A stretch of 46,395 bases of DNA, from contig CAYJEE010000005.1 of NCBI GenBank assembly GCA_964369145.1, positions 1-46,395 of the forward strand, in the 5' to 3' direction. Each line of letters begins with the position of its first letter. Within the stretch, counting starts at the first letter, position 1. Below are positions 26,757 to 35,223 of this stretch, piece after piece. Source of the DNA: UBA910 sp964369145 (GTDB lineage Bacteria > Patescibacteriota > Minisyncoccia > Phycocordibacterales > DATDWN01). The position numbers and the translations under genes are program-made. The notes beneath the pieces were generated by a model. The model worked only from the letters and a program-made list of their open reading frames with translations. It made no database searches and was not told the DNA's origin.

Positions 26757-26775
26757 TTGTATAGTATTTATACAA
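26757..26775. promoter_or_regulatory. 7-bp inverted repeat at the end of the HAD-UbiA gene
   Basis: TTGTATA (26757-26763) and TATACAA (26769-26775) flank GTATT. The element overlaps the HAD-UbiA stop and lies just upstream of the pgpA leader, so it may be an operator or part of the pgpA promoter (TATACAAT on the minus strand). Confidence 0.35.
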
Positions 26776-28036
26776 GATAAAAAACAATAAACACATATAC
26801 TACCCAACCGATAAAAGCCCCAAGAACAACAGGGTCTTTAAAGACCAACCGTTCAGGCGACTCCCCTTGCTCAGGATGCATATATATATGATTTAGCACC
26901 CGAAATAGTGCAAGGACTACAAAGAAAGTTGAGTATACAAGATACGGTGAATCATATCCTATCACTGTATATATACCATAACTAATGATGGCTACTGCAG
27001 CAGAGACCGCAACCATATAATCGAGAGTTTTCTCCGAATACTCTTCGAGCACACCCCTTCGATCCTCTCGTGCATACTCAGATCTTCGTTTACCTATAAC
27101 CACAAACAGTGCTCCAAAAAATACACATAACAATATCCATGGAGACAATGGGACATGTGCCACTACACCTCCTACGACGACACGAAGAACATAGAAAGAA
27201 GCAACAAGTAATATGTCAATAATCGCAACATGTTTGAACCACAAGGAGTACGCTATATTTACTCCCATATAAAATACTATTGGCAAGATAATCGTTGGTA
27301 CAAAAAATATCCCTATACACACAATACTCAACAGCATAGCAATTAACATATATGCCTGCTTTTCTGACATCTGCCCAGACGCAAGAGGTCTATGCTTTTT
27401 AGTCGGATGTAACGCATCTACAGCTCTATCATGTATATCATTAAAAATATATACAACACTTGCAGATAAAGAAAAAACGAACACTCCGACACTCACCTCC
27501 ACCAGCTTACTACTGAACGCTTCGTGTGCAAAAAACAACGGCGCATATATGAGCATATTTTTCACCCATTGAAACGGCCTCATAAGCTGTGCTGCACAAA
27601 TAACAAACCACACAACATCATCAACCACGTATGAAAGTTTAATGCTCAAAGAATCTGTGAAAGAGGTAACATGGTCTACTTTGACAAAACGCGCACGGAT
27701 TCTTTGTGCAAACAAACCATCAGTGAGATATTTATCTCCCACAACAACAACCCCCTTATCGAGTTTCGGGATTGCAGGCAACACTCCATGCGGTTTGTGT
27801 ACTGGAAGTACAGGAACATCGAGTTCTTCTGCAAGAAATTGTGTACGCACAGGATCACCATTGGAACATACCCACACGCAGTGAATTTTTTTAAGCGTAC
27901 TGATTAAATCTCGCGCCGTCTTCGGTATATGATTCGATTTATCTGGCACGAGAGTGCCGTCAATATCTACTATAATAATACTTTCAGGTGCTTGTTCTAG
28001 ATCTGATGTATAAATGGTATTTCTACGGACGTCCAT
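26768..28036 (-). CDS. HAD phosphatase fused to UbiA-type polyprenyl-phosphate phosphoribosyltransferase
   Basis: A 422-residue fusion from ATG 28036 (MDVRRNT). Residues ~15-115 are a HAD domain: IIIVDIDGTLVPDK (DxDGT), VCSNGDP, and VVVGDKYLTDGLFA as in HAD-IIIA (YqeG-like) phosphatases. Residues ~130-420 are a nine-helix UbiA enzyme with MRPFQWVKNMLIYAPLFF and the two Mg-binding motifs, NDIHDRAVDALHPTKKHRPLASG and the second Asp-rich loop around YAREDRRGVLEEYSEKTLDYM. This is the pattern of decaprenyl-phosphate 5-phosphoribose synthases. The HAD part could remove the 5-phosphate from the product. The gene overlaps the SMR-like gene. Confidence 0.88.
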   Translation of the reverse strand: MDVRRNTIYTSDLEQAPESIIIVDIDGTLVPDKSNHIPKTARDLISTLKKIHCVWVCSNGDPVRTQFLAEELDVPVLPVHKPHGVLPAIPKLDKGVVVVGDKYLTDGLFAQRIRARFVKVDHVTSFTDSLSIKLSYVVDDVVWFVICAAQLMRPFQWVKNMLIYAPLFFAHEAFSSKLVEVSVGVFVFSLSASVVYIFNDIHDRAVDALHPTKKHRPLASGQMSEKQAYMLIAMLLSIVCIGIFFVPTIILPIVFYMGVNIAYSLWFKHVAIIDILLVASFYVLRVVVGGVVAHVPLSPWILLCVFFGALFVVIGKRRSEYAREDRRGVLEEYSEKTLDYMVAVSAAVAIISYGIYTVIGYDSPYLVYSTFFVVLALFRVLNHIYMHPEQGESPERLVFKDPVVLGAFIGWVVYVFIVFYLV

Positions 28037-28382
28037 AAGCAACAACAAGAATAATACCCCCTACCATACAGATATACCCGAGTATTTGCAATACATGAAC
28101 AGATTCTTTAAACAAGAAAAAGGCACTCATATTGACTATAAGAAAACTCATTCCAACCATAATCGGATACGCAGTGGAGAGCGGTATATTTCGTAATGCA
28201 AGAAAATAAAATGGCACATTAAGCACAAACAAAAAACATCCAAGAATAAACTGCCAGTTTGACACAAAGAGTGCAACCGGTGAAAACGAGGATAGATTAA
28301 AACCTGTGCGTGAGCCTAATTTAAGAAAGATATTTCCAGATGCATTCAATATAAATGCTACGACTAAATAGATGTAAAACAT
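28023..28382 (-). CDS. SMR/EamA-type four-helix small transporter
   Basis: A 119-residue protein of four membrane helices with SMR-like order: LNASGNIFLKLGSRTG after helix 1, then LALRNIPLSTAYPIMVGMSFLIVNMSAFFLFKESVHVLQILGYICMVGGIILV. In SMR/EmrE relatives such as ArnE/ArnF, short proteins flip polyprenyl-phosphate sugars. Sandwiched between the UbiA fusion and a GT-C transferase, with overlaps or a 1-bp gap, it is a reasonable flippase for the lipid-linked pentose; drug export is the alternative. Confidence 0.75.
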   Translation of the reverse strand: MFYIYLVVAFILNASGNIFLKLGSRTGFNLSSFSPVALFVSNWQFILGCFLFVLNVPFYFLALRNIPLSTAYPIMVGMSFLIVNMSAFFLFKESVHVLQILGYICMVGGIILVVAYGRP

Positions 28383-28383
28383 A

Positions 28384-29889
28384 TTATTTTATTTTTTGCC
28401 AGACATGTGCAGAAACACCCACAGTATACACTGCCTTATACCTACTTAAAAACCATTCACCGGTCACAAAACACGGAACCCACTCAGCTTCACCGGCAAC
28501 AATCCAATCCGGTTGCATATCTTGTACTATCTGAGGAGGTATAACGTATTGATTTTTTACAAGACATTCATCTGTTATTGGATAATATCGTAATGTATCT
28601 TTACGAGTGAGCCCAATAAAATCATAAATATATGTGTCAGATAGCGTATGACTAACGATACCGATATTACTCAACCCCACCGTATCGCCCTCTTTTTTAT
28701 GCTCTTTGATATACAATGCCATTTTATACAATGTAATTTTACTCCCCTCACCACGTGGCATTACAAGCTGGGCATACCCATAGAGCGGACCAGCGCAAAG
28801 CACTAAAAGTAACACAACATACACCAACCGTGAAGACACCTGTAGACGACTAAACATATATTCGCCTATCTTGTAGATACCTAACAACGAACACAAGAGC
28901 CAGAGCGGAGTCAGTTGACTGATATACCACGGATACATCACCGGATTTGAGAAACTAAAACTGAGAAAATACACAAGTGGGATAGCAAATACCATCCAGT
29001 ATTTTTTACCATACGCGTATACACCTATCCCAACCATTACCATAAACGGCAAGAGATTAACCGCTGTCTGTAGAGGTATATGTTCTGGATCAATAATTTT
29101 ACCCCAATACAATCGACTCATTTCTGCCAACTGAACTTTCATCGCTTGAGTTCTTGGTTGATACACAATATCTGCCACATGTGATTTTGTAATCAGTGAC
29201 TGCGGTATCGGCGAGCCAAAATACACTGTCGCAAACATAATCCACGGTAACACAATTGCGGAAATAACCGCCCCATACACAATAGTTTTTTTAATTCCAT
29301 ATGTCACAAGCCAAAAGAGCCCGATGAGGGGCGCAATGAGTATGGTATCTGGACGCGCAAGCATTGCGACAGCCAGCATACTCGCTGCACCAACATGCTT
29401 ACCGGAAAACAAATATATAAGGAAGAGTAGTATACACAGAATCCAGAGAGGACTTTCCATACCAGCTGATATGGTTTTTGACATATGAAGAATAAAGATT
29501 CCAGTAGCAAATAATGAGAAATTTTTATGTCCAGTAAGAAGTGTATTTAATTTAAAAAAATATACAGCTGATAGTGAAATCAGGAATGTATTTAATAATG
29601 CAACGAGCAGTTGAGTTGACACTGAAGGAAATACAACCTTAAGAACCACACCCATAAGTGTAAAGAGTGGCGTAGTTGAACCAAGTACACGTTCACCTTC
29701 ATTAAATACAAAACCTTTCCCTCCCGCTATATTTTCAATGTATCTATAGATTGTAAACTGATCATCATTTTGGAACTTGACCGTATTAAAATAAAAAGAA
29801 GCGAATGAAAAAACTACTGCTACACAAAATATACTGATTTCTATTTTATGTACACTAACAAAACTTTTTATTCTCTGAATTACCTTCAT
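28384..29889 (-). CDS. GT-C membrane glycosyltransferase, AftB-like N-terminal pattern
   Basis: A 501-residue protein with about 10 membrane helices and a soluble C-terminal part. The first outer loop reads FQNDDQFTIYRYIENIAGGKGFVFNEGERVLGSTTPL in pattern: a DD pair followed by RY, N, GxG, N-GE and TTPL, as in actinobacterial AftB-type arabinofuranosyltransferases and related GT-C enzymes of unknown substrate. The donor would be polyprenyl-phosphate pentose or hexose, used outside the membrane. The start overlaps the upstream GT2 stop (ATGA). Confidence 0.7.
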   Translation of the reverse strand: MKVIQRIKSFVSVHKIEISIFCVAVVFSFASFYFNTVKFQNDDQFTIYRYIENIAGGKGFVFNEGERVLGSTTPLFTLMGVVLKVVFPSVSTQLLVALLNTFLISLSAVYFFKLNTLLTGHKNFSLFATGIFILHMSKTISAGMESPLWILCILLFLIYLFSGKHVGAASMLAVAMLARPDTILIAPLIGLFWLVTYGIKKTIVYGAVISAIVLPWIMFATVYFGSPIPQSLITKSHVADIVYQPRTQAMKVQLAEMSRLYWGKIIDPEHIPLQTAVNLLPFMVMVGIGVYAYGKKYWMVFAIPLVYFLSFSFSNPVMYPWYISQLTPLWLLCSLLGIYKIGEYMFSRLQVSSRLVYVVLLLVLCAGPLYGYAQLVMPRGEGSKITLYKMALYIKEHKKEGDTVGLSNIGIVSHTLSDTYIYDFIGLTRKDTLRYYPITDECLVKNQYVIPPQIVQDMQPDWIVAGEAEWVPCFVTGEWFLSRYKAVYTVGVSAHVWQKIK

Positions 29890-30599
29890 AAATCTTTGAA
29901 CTTATAATGAATAATAAGTGGAAGCATTTTTATCCCAAGTTTTGCTGCCCTCCATGTACTTCCTGTATAACCCGACTCACCCACTCGCTCTTTATATATA
30001 ACCGGTATTTCAATAATTTTTTTCTCTTGATGTACAAGCCAGATCATAAGCTCAGGCGAAAAAGTCCCGTCACCGTTTGAATACGGAAAATACCGCTTGA
30101 CTCTTTCAAGGTTTTTCTTATCGATCAGTTTAAATGTGCACCCAACATCAGTCAACACAGGACCGTTGTAAAGCACTTCAATCACTTTTGCCCAGAGCCA
30201 GTTTGCAAAGCGCACCGGAAACGGCATAAATGCCCCAGACCAGATAGCTGCACGTGATGTGCGTGTACCAAACACTACCGGAAAGTCGTCGCTGTAGAGT
30301 AAAAATTTATGAAGATCCCTTGGTTCAAAGGTACCATCTGCTTCTACCATAACTACAAGATCACCTTCTGCCTCAGAAAGCCCTCGCATAAGGGCGTGTC
30401 CGTACCCTTGCTTTGTCTCCACTACCAGACGGGCTGCGGTCTTCCCCACTTCTTCTCGTGTGTTTCCGCGAGCATTATTGTCCACCACCACCACCTCATC
30501 GACAAAACCTGTTGCAAAAAAATCATCAATCACTTTTCTGATTGTTTGAGACTCATTGTATGTCGGTATCACCACACTGACTTTTTTCTGTTTAAACAT
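29886..30599 (-). CDS. GT2 polyprenyl-phosphate sugar synthase-like transferase
   Basis: A 237-residue GT-A protein: SVVIPTYNESQTIRKVIDDFFA, VDEVVVVDNNARGNT, and EADGTFEP in the DxD position. LTDVGCTFKLIDKKNL and an invariant-type W in GYTGSTWRAAKLG fit the dolichyl-phosphate-mannose-synthase group without C-terminal membrane helices. It would make a lipid-linked hexose for the GT-C enzymes. ATGA overlap with the next gene. Confidence 0.88.
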   Translation of the reverse strand: MFKQKKVSVVIPTYNESQTIRKVIDDFFATGFVDEVVVVDNNARGNTREEVGKTAARLVVETKQGYGHALMRGLSEAEGDLVVMVEADGTFEPRDLHKFLLYSDDFPVVFGTRTSRAAIWSGAFMPFPVRFANWLWAKVIEVLYNGPVLTDVGCTFKLIDKKNLERVKRYFPYSNGDGTFSPELMIWLVHQEKKIIEIPVIYKERVGESGYTGSTWRAAKLGIKMLPLIIHYKFKDL

Positions 30600-30652
30600 G
30601 GAAATAAATTTTAAGTTTCAAATTTTAAATTTTAAAACAAATGCATTATGAA
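30600..30652. other. AT-rich spacer within the glycan operon
   Basis: A 53-bp gap with repeated AAATTT blocks; TTTCAAATTT (30616-30625) is inverted at 30663-30672, inside the end of the preceding GT4 gene. It could form an RNA hairpin between the two cistrons. No promoter or coding capacity is clear. Confidence 0.25.
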
Positions 30653-31693
30653 TTACTTTTTGAAATTTGAAATTTTCTTCTTCAATTCATTCATCAATGT
30701 CGAAAGGCCCTGACTTTCAACAAATTTTTTTGCGTGCATACGATACACCTCCTCTGCAGTGTGATCGAGTGAGAGCAGTGCTTTTATTTTTTCCAAAATA
30801 TCATCTCTTTCACCTGTTGTATATGACCCCTCTGGTACAAGATTTTTCATCGACGTATTGGAGACGAGCACTTTTGTACCACAGGCCAAAGCCTCAATGA
30901 CTGTTTTATCAAAACTTCCCGACTCGGTAAAGTTGAGGAAAATCTCGTGATTTTGGTAAGTTTTAGGGGCATTTACGAAATCCACACCCCTCACAAAGGC
31001 CACCTGTGGCTCTATATGGGCCCCTGTGACCCGTTTTTTAAGTCCCTCGACATATTCGTGATCTCGAGGTAATGCATCACCTACAATCGAAAGCTCAACC
31101 TTGACACCTTCTGCCAGAAGACTTGCGGTTATATCAATAGCTTTTTCTATTCGTTTTACAGGGGCAATACGCCCAAAAACCAAGAGTGAGCCCTTTACTT
31201 TTTGAACCAATATGTCGTCTGTAAATATTTTTGTATCAACTCCTGCCGGCATCACTATCGTCTTTTTGTACCGAGCAGTAAAGGAGCCTGTCGCAGTACA
31301 AAACACCTGATCTGACAACCATACCGCAATCCGTGTCCATATATTTCCATACGGATGATTTCTCCAAAAAAATACATTTTTACCGAGCAGCTTCCACAAC
31401 CATCCGCCGAGCACAATATACTCCTGATTCATATGTACAAACACAGCGTCATACTCTTTTCTGTACTTCCACATGTATGTGAAAAAAGTCATGATGTATT
31501 GTACACGTGAATTCCCTTTTTCTTTTCCTAGAGAATACACATGAACATTGTGAGGTAAATTATGTTCGCCTTCTTGTAGACAAATAACAGAGACGGATTC
31601 AAATCGTTCGGCAAATTCCTCAAGCCATCTATGAAAAAAGCCGAGAGTTGTGTTGTGAATATCAACTGATTGTGTGATAACTAATACCTTCAT
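30653..31693 (-). CDS. GT4-family glycosyltransferase
   Basis: A 346-residue GT-B protein: N-terminal VLVITQSVDIHNTTLGFF, VVMPAGVDTKIF-like IVMPAGVDTKIFTDD, LLVFGRIAPVKRIEKAIDITAS, and a donor-site helix FTESGSFDKTVIEALACGTKVLV. Cytoplasmic or membrane-associated; the sugar is unknown. Its start overlaps the stop of the previous gene (ATGA at 31690-31693), so they are coupled. Confidence 0.88.
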   Translation of the reverse strand: MKVLVITQSVDIHNTTLGFFHRWLEEFAERFESVSVICLQEGEHNLPHNVHVYSLGKEKGNSRVQYIMTFFTYMWKYRKEYDAVFVHMNQEYIVLGGWLWKLLGKNVFFWRNHPYGNIWTRIAVWLSDQVFCTATGSFTARYKKTIVMPAGVDTKIFTDDILVQKVKGSLLVFGRIAPVKRIEKAIDITASLLAEGVKVELSIVGDALPRDHEYVEGLKKRVTGAHIEPQVAFVRGVDFVNAPKTYQNHEIFLNFTESGSFDKTVIEALACGTKVLVSNTSMKNLVPEGSYTTGERDDILEKIKALLSLDHTAEEVYRMHAKKFVESQGLSTLMNELKKKISNFKK

Positions 31694-32712
31694 GTTATTT
31701 TTTGATACAACTCAATGTATTCTGATGCAATCTCATTCCATGTATGTGTAAACTTGAATTCCCGTATTTTTTGCACTTGAGATTCGTAATTCTTTGCATC
31801 AGCAAGCCAGAGTATTTTTTGTGTAATATCTTGCACATCTTTTGGATCAACAAACAATGCGACGGATTTGATACGTTCATACAAACCTGTTTCTTTTGTG
31901 ACAATAAATGGCTTGCCACACATAAGTGCATCAAGAATTGTATTTGGACTAATATCTCCGAGTGATGGGATAATCACTGCATACGACCGTCGTATTTTAT
32001 CCAAAAATGCCCCATGAGGAGCACGCTCCTCATCTAAACATACACCAGTCTCGGCGACCTGACTATCAACAAACACATCCTTGAGCACACTCATGTTTTT
32101 CCACTTTAACACCCGAGTAGCCGCGACAAAATTTTTATTTTGAGCCGGAATATATGACAGTCTCTCTCCATAATAATTTTCTATTACTGCATGTTTTTGT
32201 GCTACAAGACCGTACGGACTCATGAAAATATTTTTCTGCCACAGAGTACTCCATACGATTATATCTACCTGTTGTAAAATAAATCGAATAATTTGAAAAA
32301 TAATTTTCTCTTTCACCGACAGAGGTTGCTGATGTTTCGTATAAAAATCTTTTAGTAATACGAGATCCCCGGTGCGCTCAACATACCATTCCCACAAAAA
32401 ATCCCCTCCTGTTCGAAGAATCGTCTTTTTTCGAAAAATTTTAGAAGCAACAATAGCAGGAAGCGCAGCGCTAAATGTATCGAGGATAAATACAAAATCT
32501 GACTTCCATATGTGTTTACATAACGCAATAAAGTACACAATATGCCGGACACCCGTTGGCAAATAATTGAACCGACTAAACACCTCAACAAAAACAGTAT
32601 GCCCTTCTGTAGACCACACCTGTGACATATTTTGCGCATATTCAGCCGGCCCCCCAAGTTCTGGTGGATAAATTCCCGTCGCAATACATATTGTGAGTTT
32701 TTGTTTCATCAT
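31690..32712 (-). CDS. GT4-type glycosyltransferase, paralogue of the 35224-36228 product
   Basis: Starting at ATG 32712 (or 32709), 4 bp after the epimerase stop, gives 340 residues; the frame is open further upstream inside the epimerase gene but that part is not homologous. Key stretches are TGIYPPELGGPAEYAQNM, YLPTGVRHIVYFIALCKHIWKSDFVFILDTFSAALPA, RTGGDFLWEWYVERTG, WSTLWQKNIF, and PSLGDISPNTILDALMCGKPFIV. All recur in the paralogue. The acceptor-side half is unusual for GT4 and contains LLKDFYT. Confidence 0.85.
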   Translation of the reverse strand: MMKQKLTICIATGIYPPELGGPAEYAQNMSQVWSTEGHTVFVEVFSRFNYLPTGVRHIVYFIALCKHIWKSDFVFILDTFSAALPAIVASKIFRKKTILRTGGDFLWEWYVERTGDLVLLKDFYTKHQQPLSVKEKIIFQIIRFILQQVDIIVWSTLWQKNIFMSPYGLVAQKHAVIENYYGERLSYIPAQNKNFVAATRVLKWKNMSVLKDVFVDSQVAETGVCLDEERAPHGAFLDKIRRSYAVIIPSLGDISPNTILDALMCGKPFIVTKETGLYERIKSVALFVDPKDVQDITQKILWLADAKNYESQVQKIREFKFTHTWNEIASEYIELYQKIT

Positions 32713-32716
32713 GAGA

Positions 32717-33661
32717 CTACTGTTTCCATATTTTTTCTTTAAACCACGCCACCTCAGCAGCCAACCCTTGTTTAAGCTGCACCTTCGGACTATAGCCAAA
32801 TGTCTTTTGCATTTTAGAAATATGTGCAGATGTTTCCAGTTGATCTCCTGACCGTGGAGGAAGCTCAACGCGTTTTATTTTCTTTCCAATAATCTCTTCG
32901 ATCGCATCAATCCCTTCACCAGTAGTCATTGTCTTATCATTACCAAGGTTAAAAATCTCTCCTTTTGCTTTTTCAAAATTATGTAAAACTAACATACATC
33001 CATCGATAATATCACTGACATAGGTGTAACTTCTGACATGTTTCTCTGCACCTTTATATATTGTAAATTCTTTTTCTTCAAAGACAGCTTTGATGAGTTT
33101 GTGATACAACTTTTCAGGCCTTTCTCGTTCGCCGTACACAGAAAAAAATCTGAGCACAGTTGAGGGGAAACCTTTATCTCGTGCATATGAAAGCACCAGT
33201 TGTTCGGCTGCCAACTTAGTCACTCCATAATATGACGTCGGCTTTGGCACAGTCTCCTCATCACCTCCCGCAAACGCACCATACACCGAAGACGTCGATG
33301 CATGAATAAAACCTTTTATTGTTGAGATATGTTGTGCACACTGGAGTAATTTCTCAGTTGCAACAATATTGTTACGAACATATTCATCAAAAGATGTCGA
33401 AGCTGATATACCTGGCTGTGCCGCAAAATGAAAGATAAAATCAACACCCTCAAGTAAACTTTGTATATCATCTGTAACCAAATCTCGTATATACACCTTC
33501 GCACCACTTTCTTCAACATCTACAAGATTTATTTTCTTTATTTCCGGAGAATAATACGGCGTGAGCGCATCAACTCCCACAACTTCGTGACCTTCTTTTA
33601 ATAATCTCTCTGCCATATGCGAACCAATCGCTCCGGCTACACCTGTGATAAATATTTTCAT
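32717..33661 (-). CDS. NAD-dependent sugar epimerase (UDP-glucuronate/UDP-galactose 4-epimerase type)
   Basis: A 314-residue extended SDR: ITGVAGAIGSHMAERLLKEGHEVVG, DALTPYYSPEIKKINL as in UDP-glucuronate epimerases, FHFAAQPGI, ASTSSVYG and catalytic YYGVTK. RFFSVYGERERPEKLYHKLIKA and RSYTYVSDIIDGC belong to the sugar-binding half. It likely supplies a uronic acid or galactose-series nucleotide sugar. Spacing 6 bp to gtrA upstream and 4 bp to the GT4 gene downstream. Confidence 0.9.
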   Translation of the reverse strand: MKIFITGVAGAIGSHMAERLLKEGHEVVGVDALTPYYSPEIKKINLVDVEESGAKVYIRDLVTDDIQSLLEGVDFIFHFAAQPGISASTSFDEYVRNNIVATEKLLQCAQHISTIKGFIHASTSSVYGAFAGGDEETVPKPTSYYGVTKLAAEQLVLSYARDKGFPSTVLRFFSVYGERERPEKLYHKLIKAVFEEKEFTIYKGAEKHVRSYTYVSDIIDGCMLVLHNFEKAKGEIFNLGNDKTMTTGEGIDAIEEIIGKKIKRVELPPRSGDQLETSAHISKMQKTFGYSPKVQLKQGLAAEVAWFKEKIWKQ

Positions 33662-33667
33662 ATACGC

Positions 33668-34084
33668 TTATGAATCAAAGCTAAATAAATTTTTCTTACC
33701 TTTAAACACAAGACTTCTTGAAATAAAAAACGTGATACATGCCACCGATCCTCCCGCGATGATCTGACCGAGATATACGAAAAAATGAAAGTAATCGACA
33801 AGAACATACAAAAACACTGTGTTGAGCAACAATCCAAAAAGTGACGCAGCCATATATTTACCCGCCTGAACATGCATGTCTGTCCGAGAAAAATCTTCAA
33901 ATGTCCAGAATTTATGCAACAGAAGACTTACAAAAAAAGCTACTATCGATGCGATAATCGCAGCATACAAATAATACACACCTGCCATGTAGTATAAAAA
34001 AGAGAGTATACTGAGGTTTATCGCCGCACTTGTACCACCTGAGATCAGATACCGAATAATAAGATGTTTTGTAAATCGCTTCAT
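33668..34084 (-). CDS. GtrA-family membrane protein
   Basis: From ATG 34084 (MKRFTKHLIIRYLISGGTSAAINLSILSFL) it is 138 residues with four membrane helices and the GtrA features F/YLISGGTSAAINL and LHKFWTFEDF. GtrA proteins are tied to translocation of, or anchoring for, polyprenyl-phosphate sugars; a mycobacterial member helps arabinan synthesis. It begins 1 bp after the GT4 stop. The longer frame to 34108 overlaps that gene. Confidence 0.9.
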   Translation of the reverse strand: MKRFTKHLIIRYLISGGTSAAINLSILSFLYYMAGVYYLYAAIIASIVAFFVSLLLHKFWTFEDFSRTDMHVQAGKYMAASLFGLLLNTVFLYVLVDYFHFFVYLGQIIAGGSVACITFFISRSLVFKGKKNLFSFDS

Positions 34085-34085
34085 G

Positions 34086-35219
34086 TTATATCTTGAAAAG
34101 TATATCACGTAAATTTTGGATATACATAGTCACGTAATCTTCCTGAGAAGGGATGCTTTTTTGTACACTTTCTTGCAACGCAAGCGTATACGCATGTCTT
34201 TTCTCATTATGAACCAACAATTCAACAATTGCGCGTGAAATACATGCCACATCACCCACCGGACACACTGACGCATTATATCCATCCGTAAGGATATCTC
34301 CCGCAACACCAACATCTGTTGTAACCACAGGAGTCCCGAGTATCCCCGCTTCAATCAGTGCCATACCGTAGCCTTCGTACTCAGAGGTAGAAAGAAAAAT
34401 ATCAGATGATTTAATAATAGGTAAAACCTCGTCAGTCCACCCATACAGTATTACCGACTGCTGTAAACCCTTTTTTTCTATATATCTCTGCAATTGTTGT
34501 TTTTGTGAACCATCTCCCACCACAAGCAGACCAACACGAGGATACTGAGTAACCACAGGTCGCAATGCATCGATCGCATCAGTAATACGTTTTTCTTTTT
34601 CGAGACGAGAAACCATACAGACGATAAAATCAAACTGAGGGAAAAAATCTGGTATTTCGGCGACTGATTTATTGTCTACGTCTATACGAATCGGCAATAC
34701 AACTGGAGGACGCATGAGTCGCATTCCTTTCTGTAACAAAGAATCGGCGATGCGTTTTGATACCACGCGCACACCAGATGCTTTTGGCAACAAAAACTTT
34801 CCAAGGACCGTTCGAACCCTCTGGAGAAATGAGGTGTTAAAATACGGACTCAAAAAATCAGTATGAAGCTGAAGATGTAGTGGGAGTCTAAAGTACCGAG
34901 AAATACGCCACCCTACAAACCCACATTCAAATGGATCTTGGCAAGTAACAATACTTTCTCCGCGAATGAATTTTTGTTCTTTCACTATCTTCTTACCGAG
35001 TCGTATCGCATCCCATACATACATCCAGCGATTAACTGAATTTGTCGGATATACTGAAACATGGGGCGATAGTGCGGTCGTAGAAAAACCTTGTGATTTT
35101 AAAGAAAACACTACACTTATATACATTTCTGTATGTTGACCGTAGAGTACGGCACGTTTTGCTACAGCACTCTGTGTATCAAACAATTTCCTGTCTGTTC
35201 CAATAGTTAATACATACAT
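34086..35219 (-). CDS. GT4-family glycosyltransferase
   Basis: A 377-residue GT-B transferase. The N-terminal half has QDPFECGFVGWRISRYFRLPLHLQLHTDFLSPYF, followed by SGVRVVSKRIADSL, LPIRIDVDN, VCMVSRLEKEKRITDAIDAL and STSEYEGYGMALIEAGILGTPVV with the EGYG donor-site acidic motif. It lies in the long minus-strand operon, 4 bp after the next GT4. Sugar specificity is not evident. Confidence 0.92.
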   Translation of the reverse strand: MYVLTIGTDRKLFDTQSAVAKRAVLYGQHTEMYISVVFSLKSQGFSTTALSPHVSVYPTNSVNRWMYVWDAIRLGKKIVKEQKFIRGESIVTCQDPFECGFVGWRISRYFRLPLHLQLHTDFLSPYFNTSFLQRVRTVLGKFLLPKASGVRVVSKRIADSLLQKGMRLMRPPVVLPIRIDVDNKSVAEIPDFFPQFDFIVCMVSRLEKEKRITDAIDALRPVVTQYPRVGLLVVGDGSQKQQLQRYIEKKGLQQSVILYGWTDEVLPIIKSSDIFLSTSEYEGYGMALIEAGILGTPVVTTDVGVAGDILTDGYNASVCPVGDVACISRAIVELLVHNEKRHAYTLALQESVQKSIPSQEDYVTMYIQNLRDILFKI

Positions 35220-35223
35220 ATAC

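Noticed and set aside
23854..26767. Composite transposon bounded by the two YdcF-like genes
   Set aside because: There is no transposase, no terminal inverted repeats and no target-site duplication; the two genes are too different in sequence to serve as ends.
32713..32868. 52-residue N-terminal extension of the GT4 gene at 31690
   Set aside because: It lies inside the epimerase coding sequence in another frame; the GT4 family similarity begins at ATG 32712/32709.
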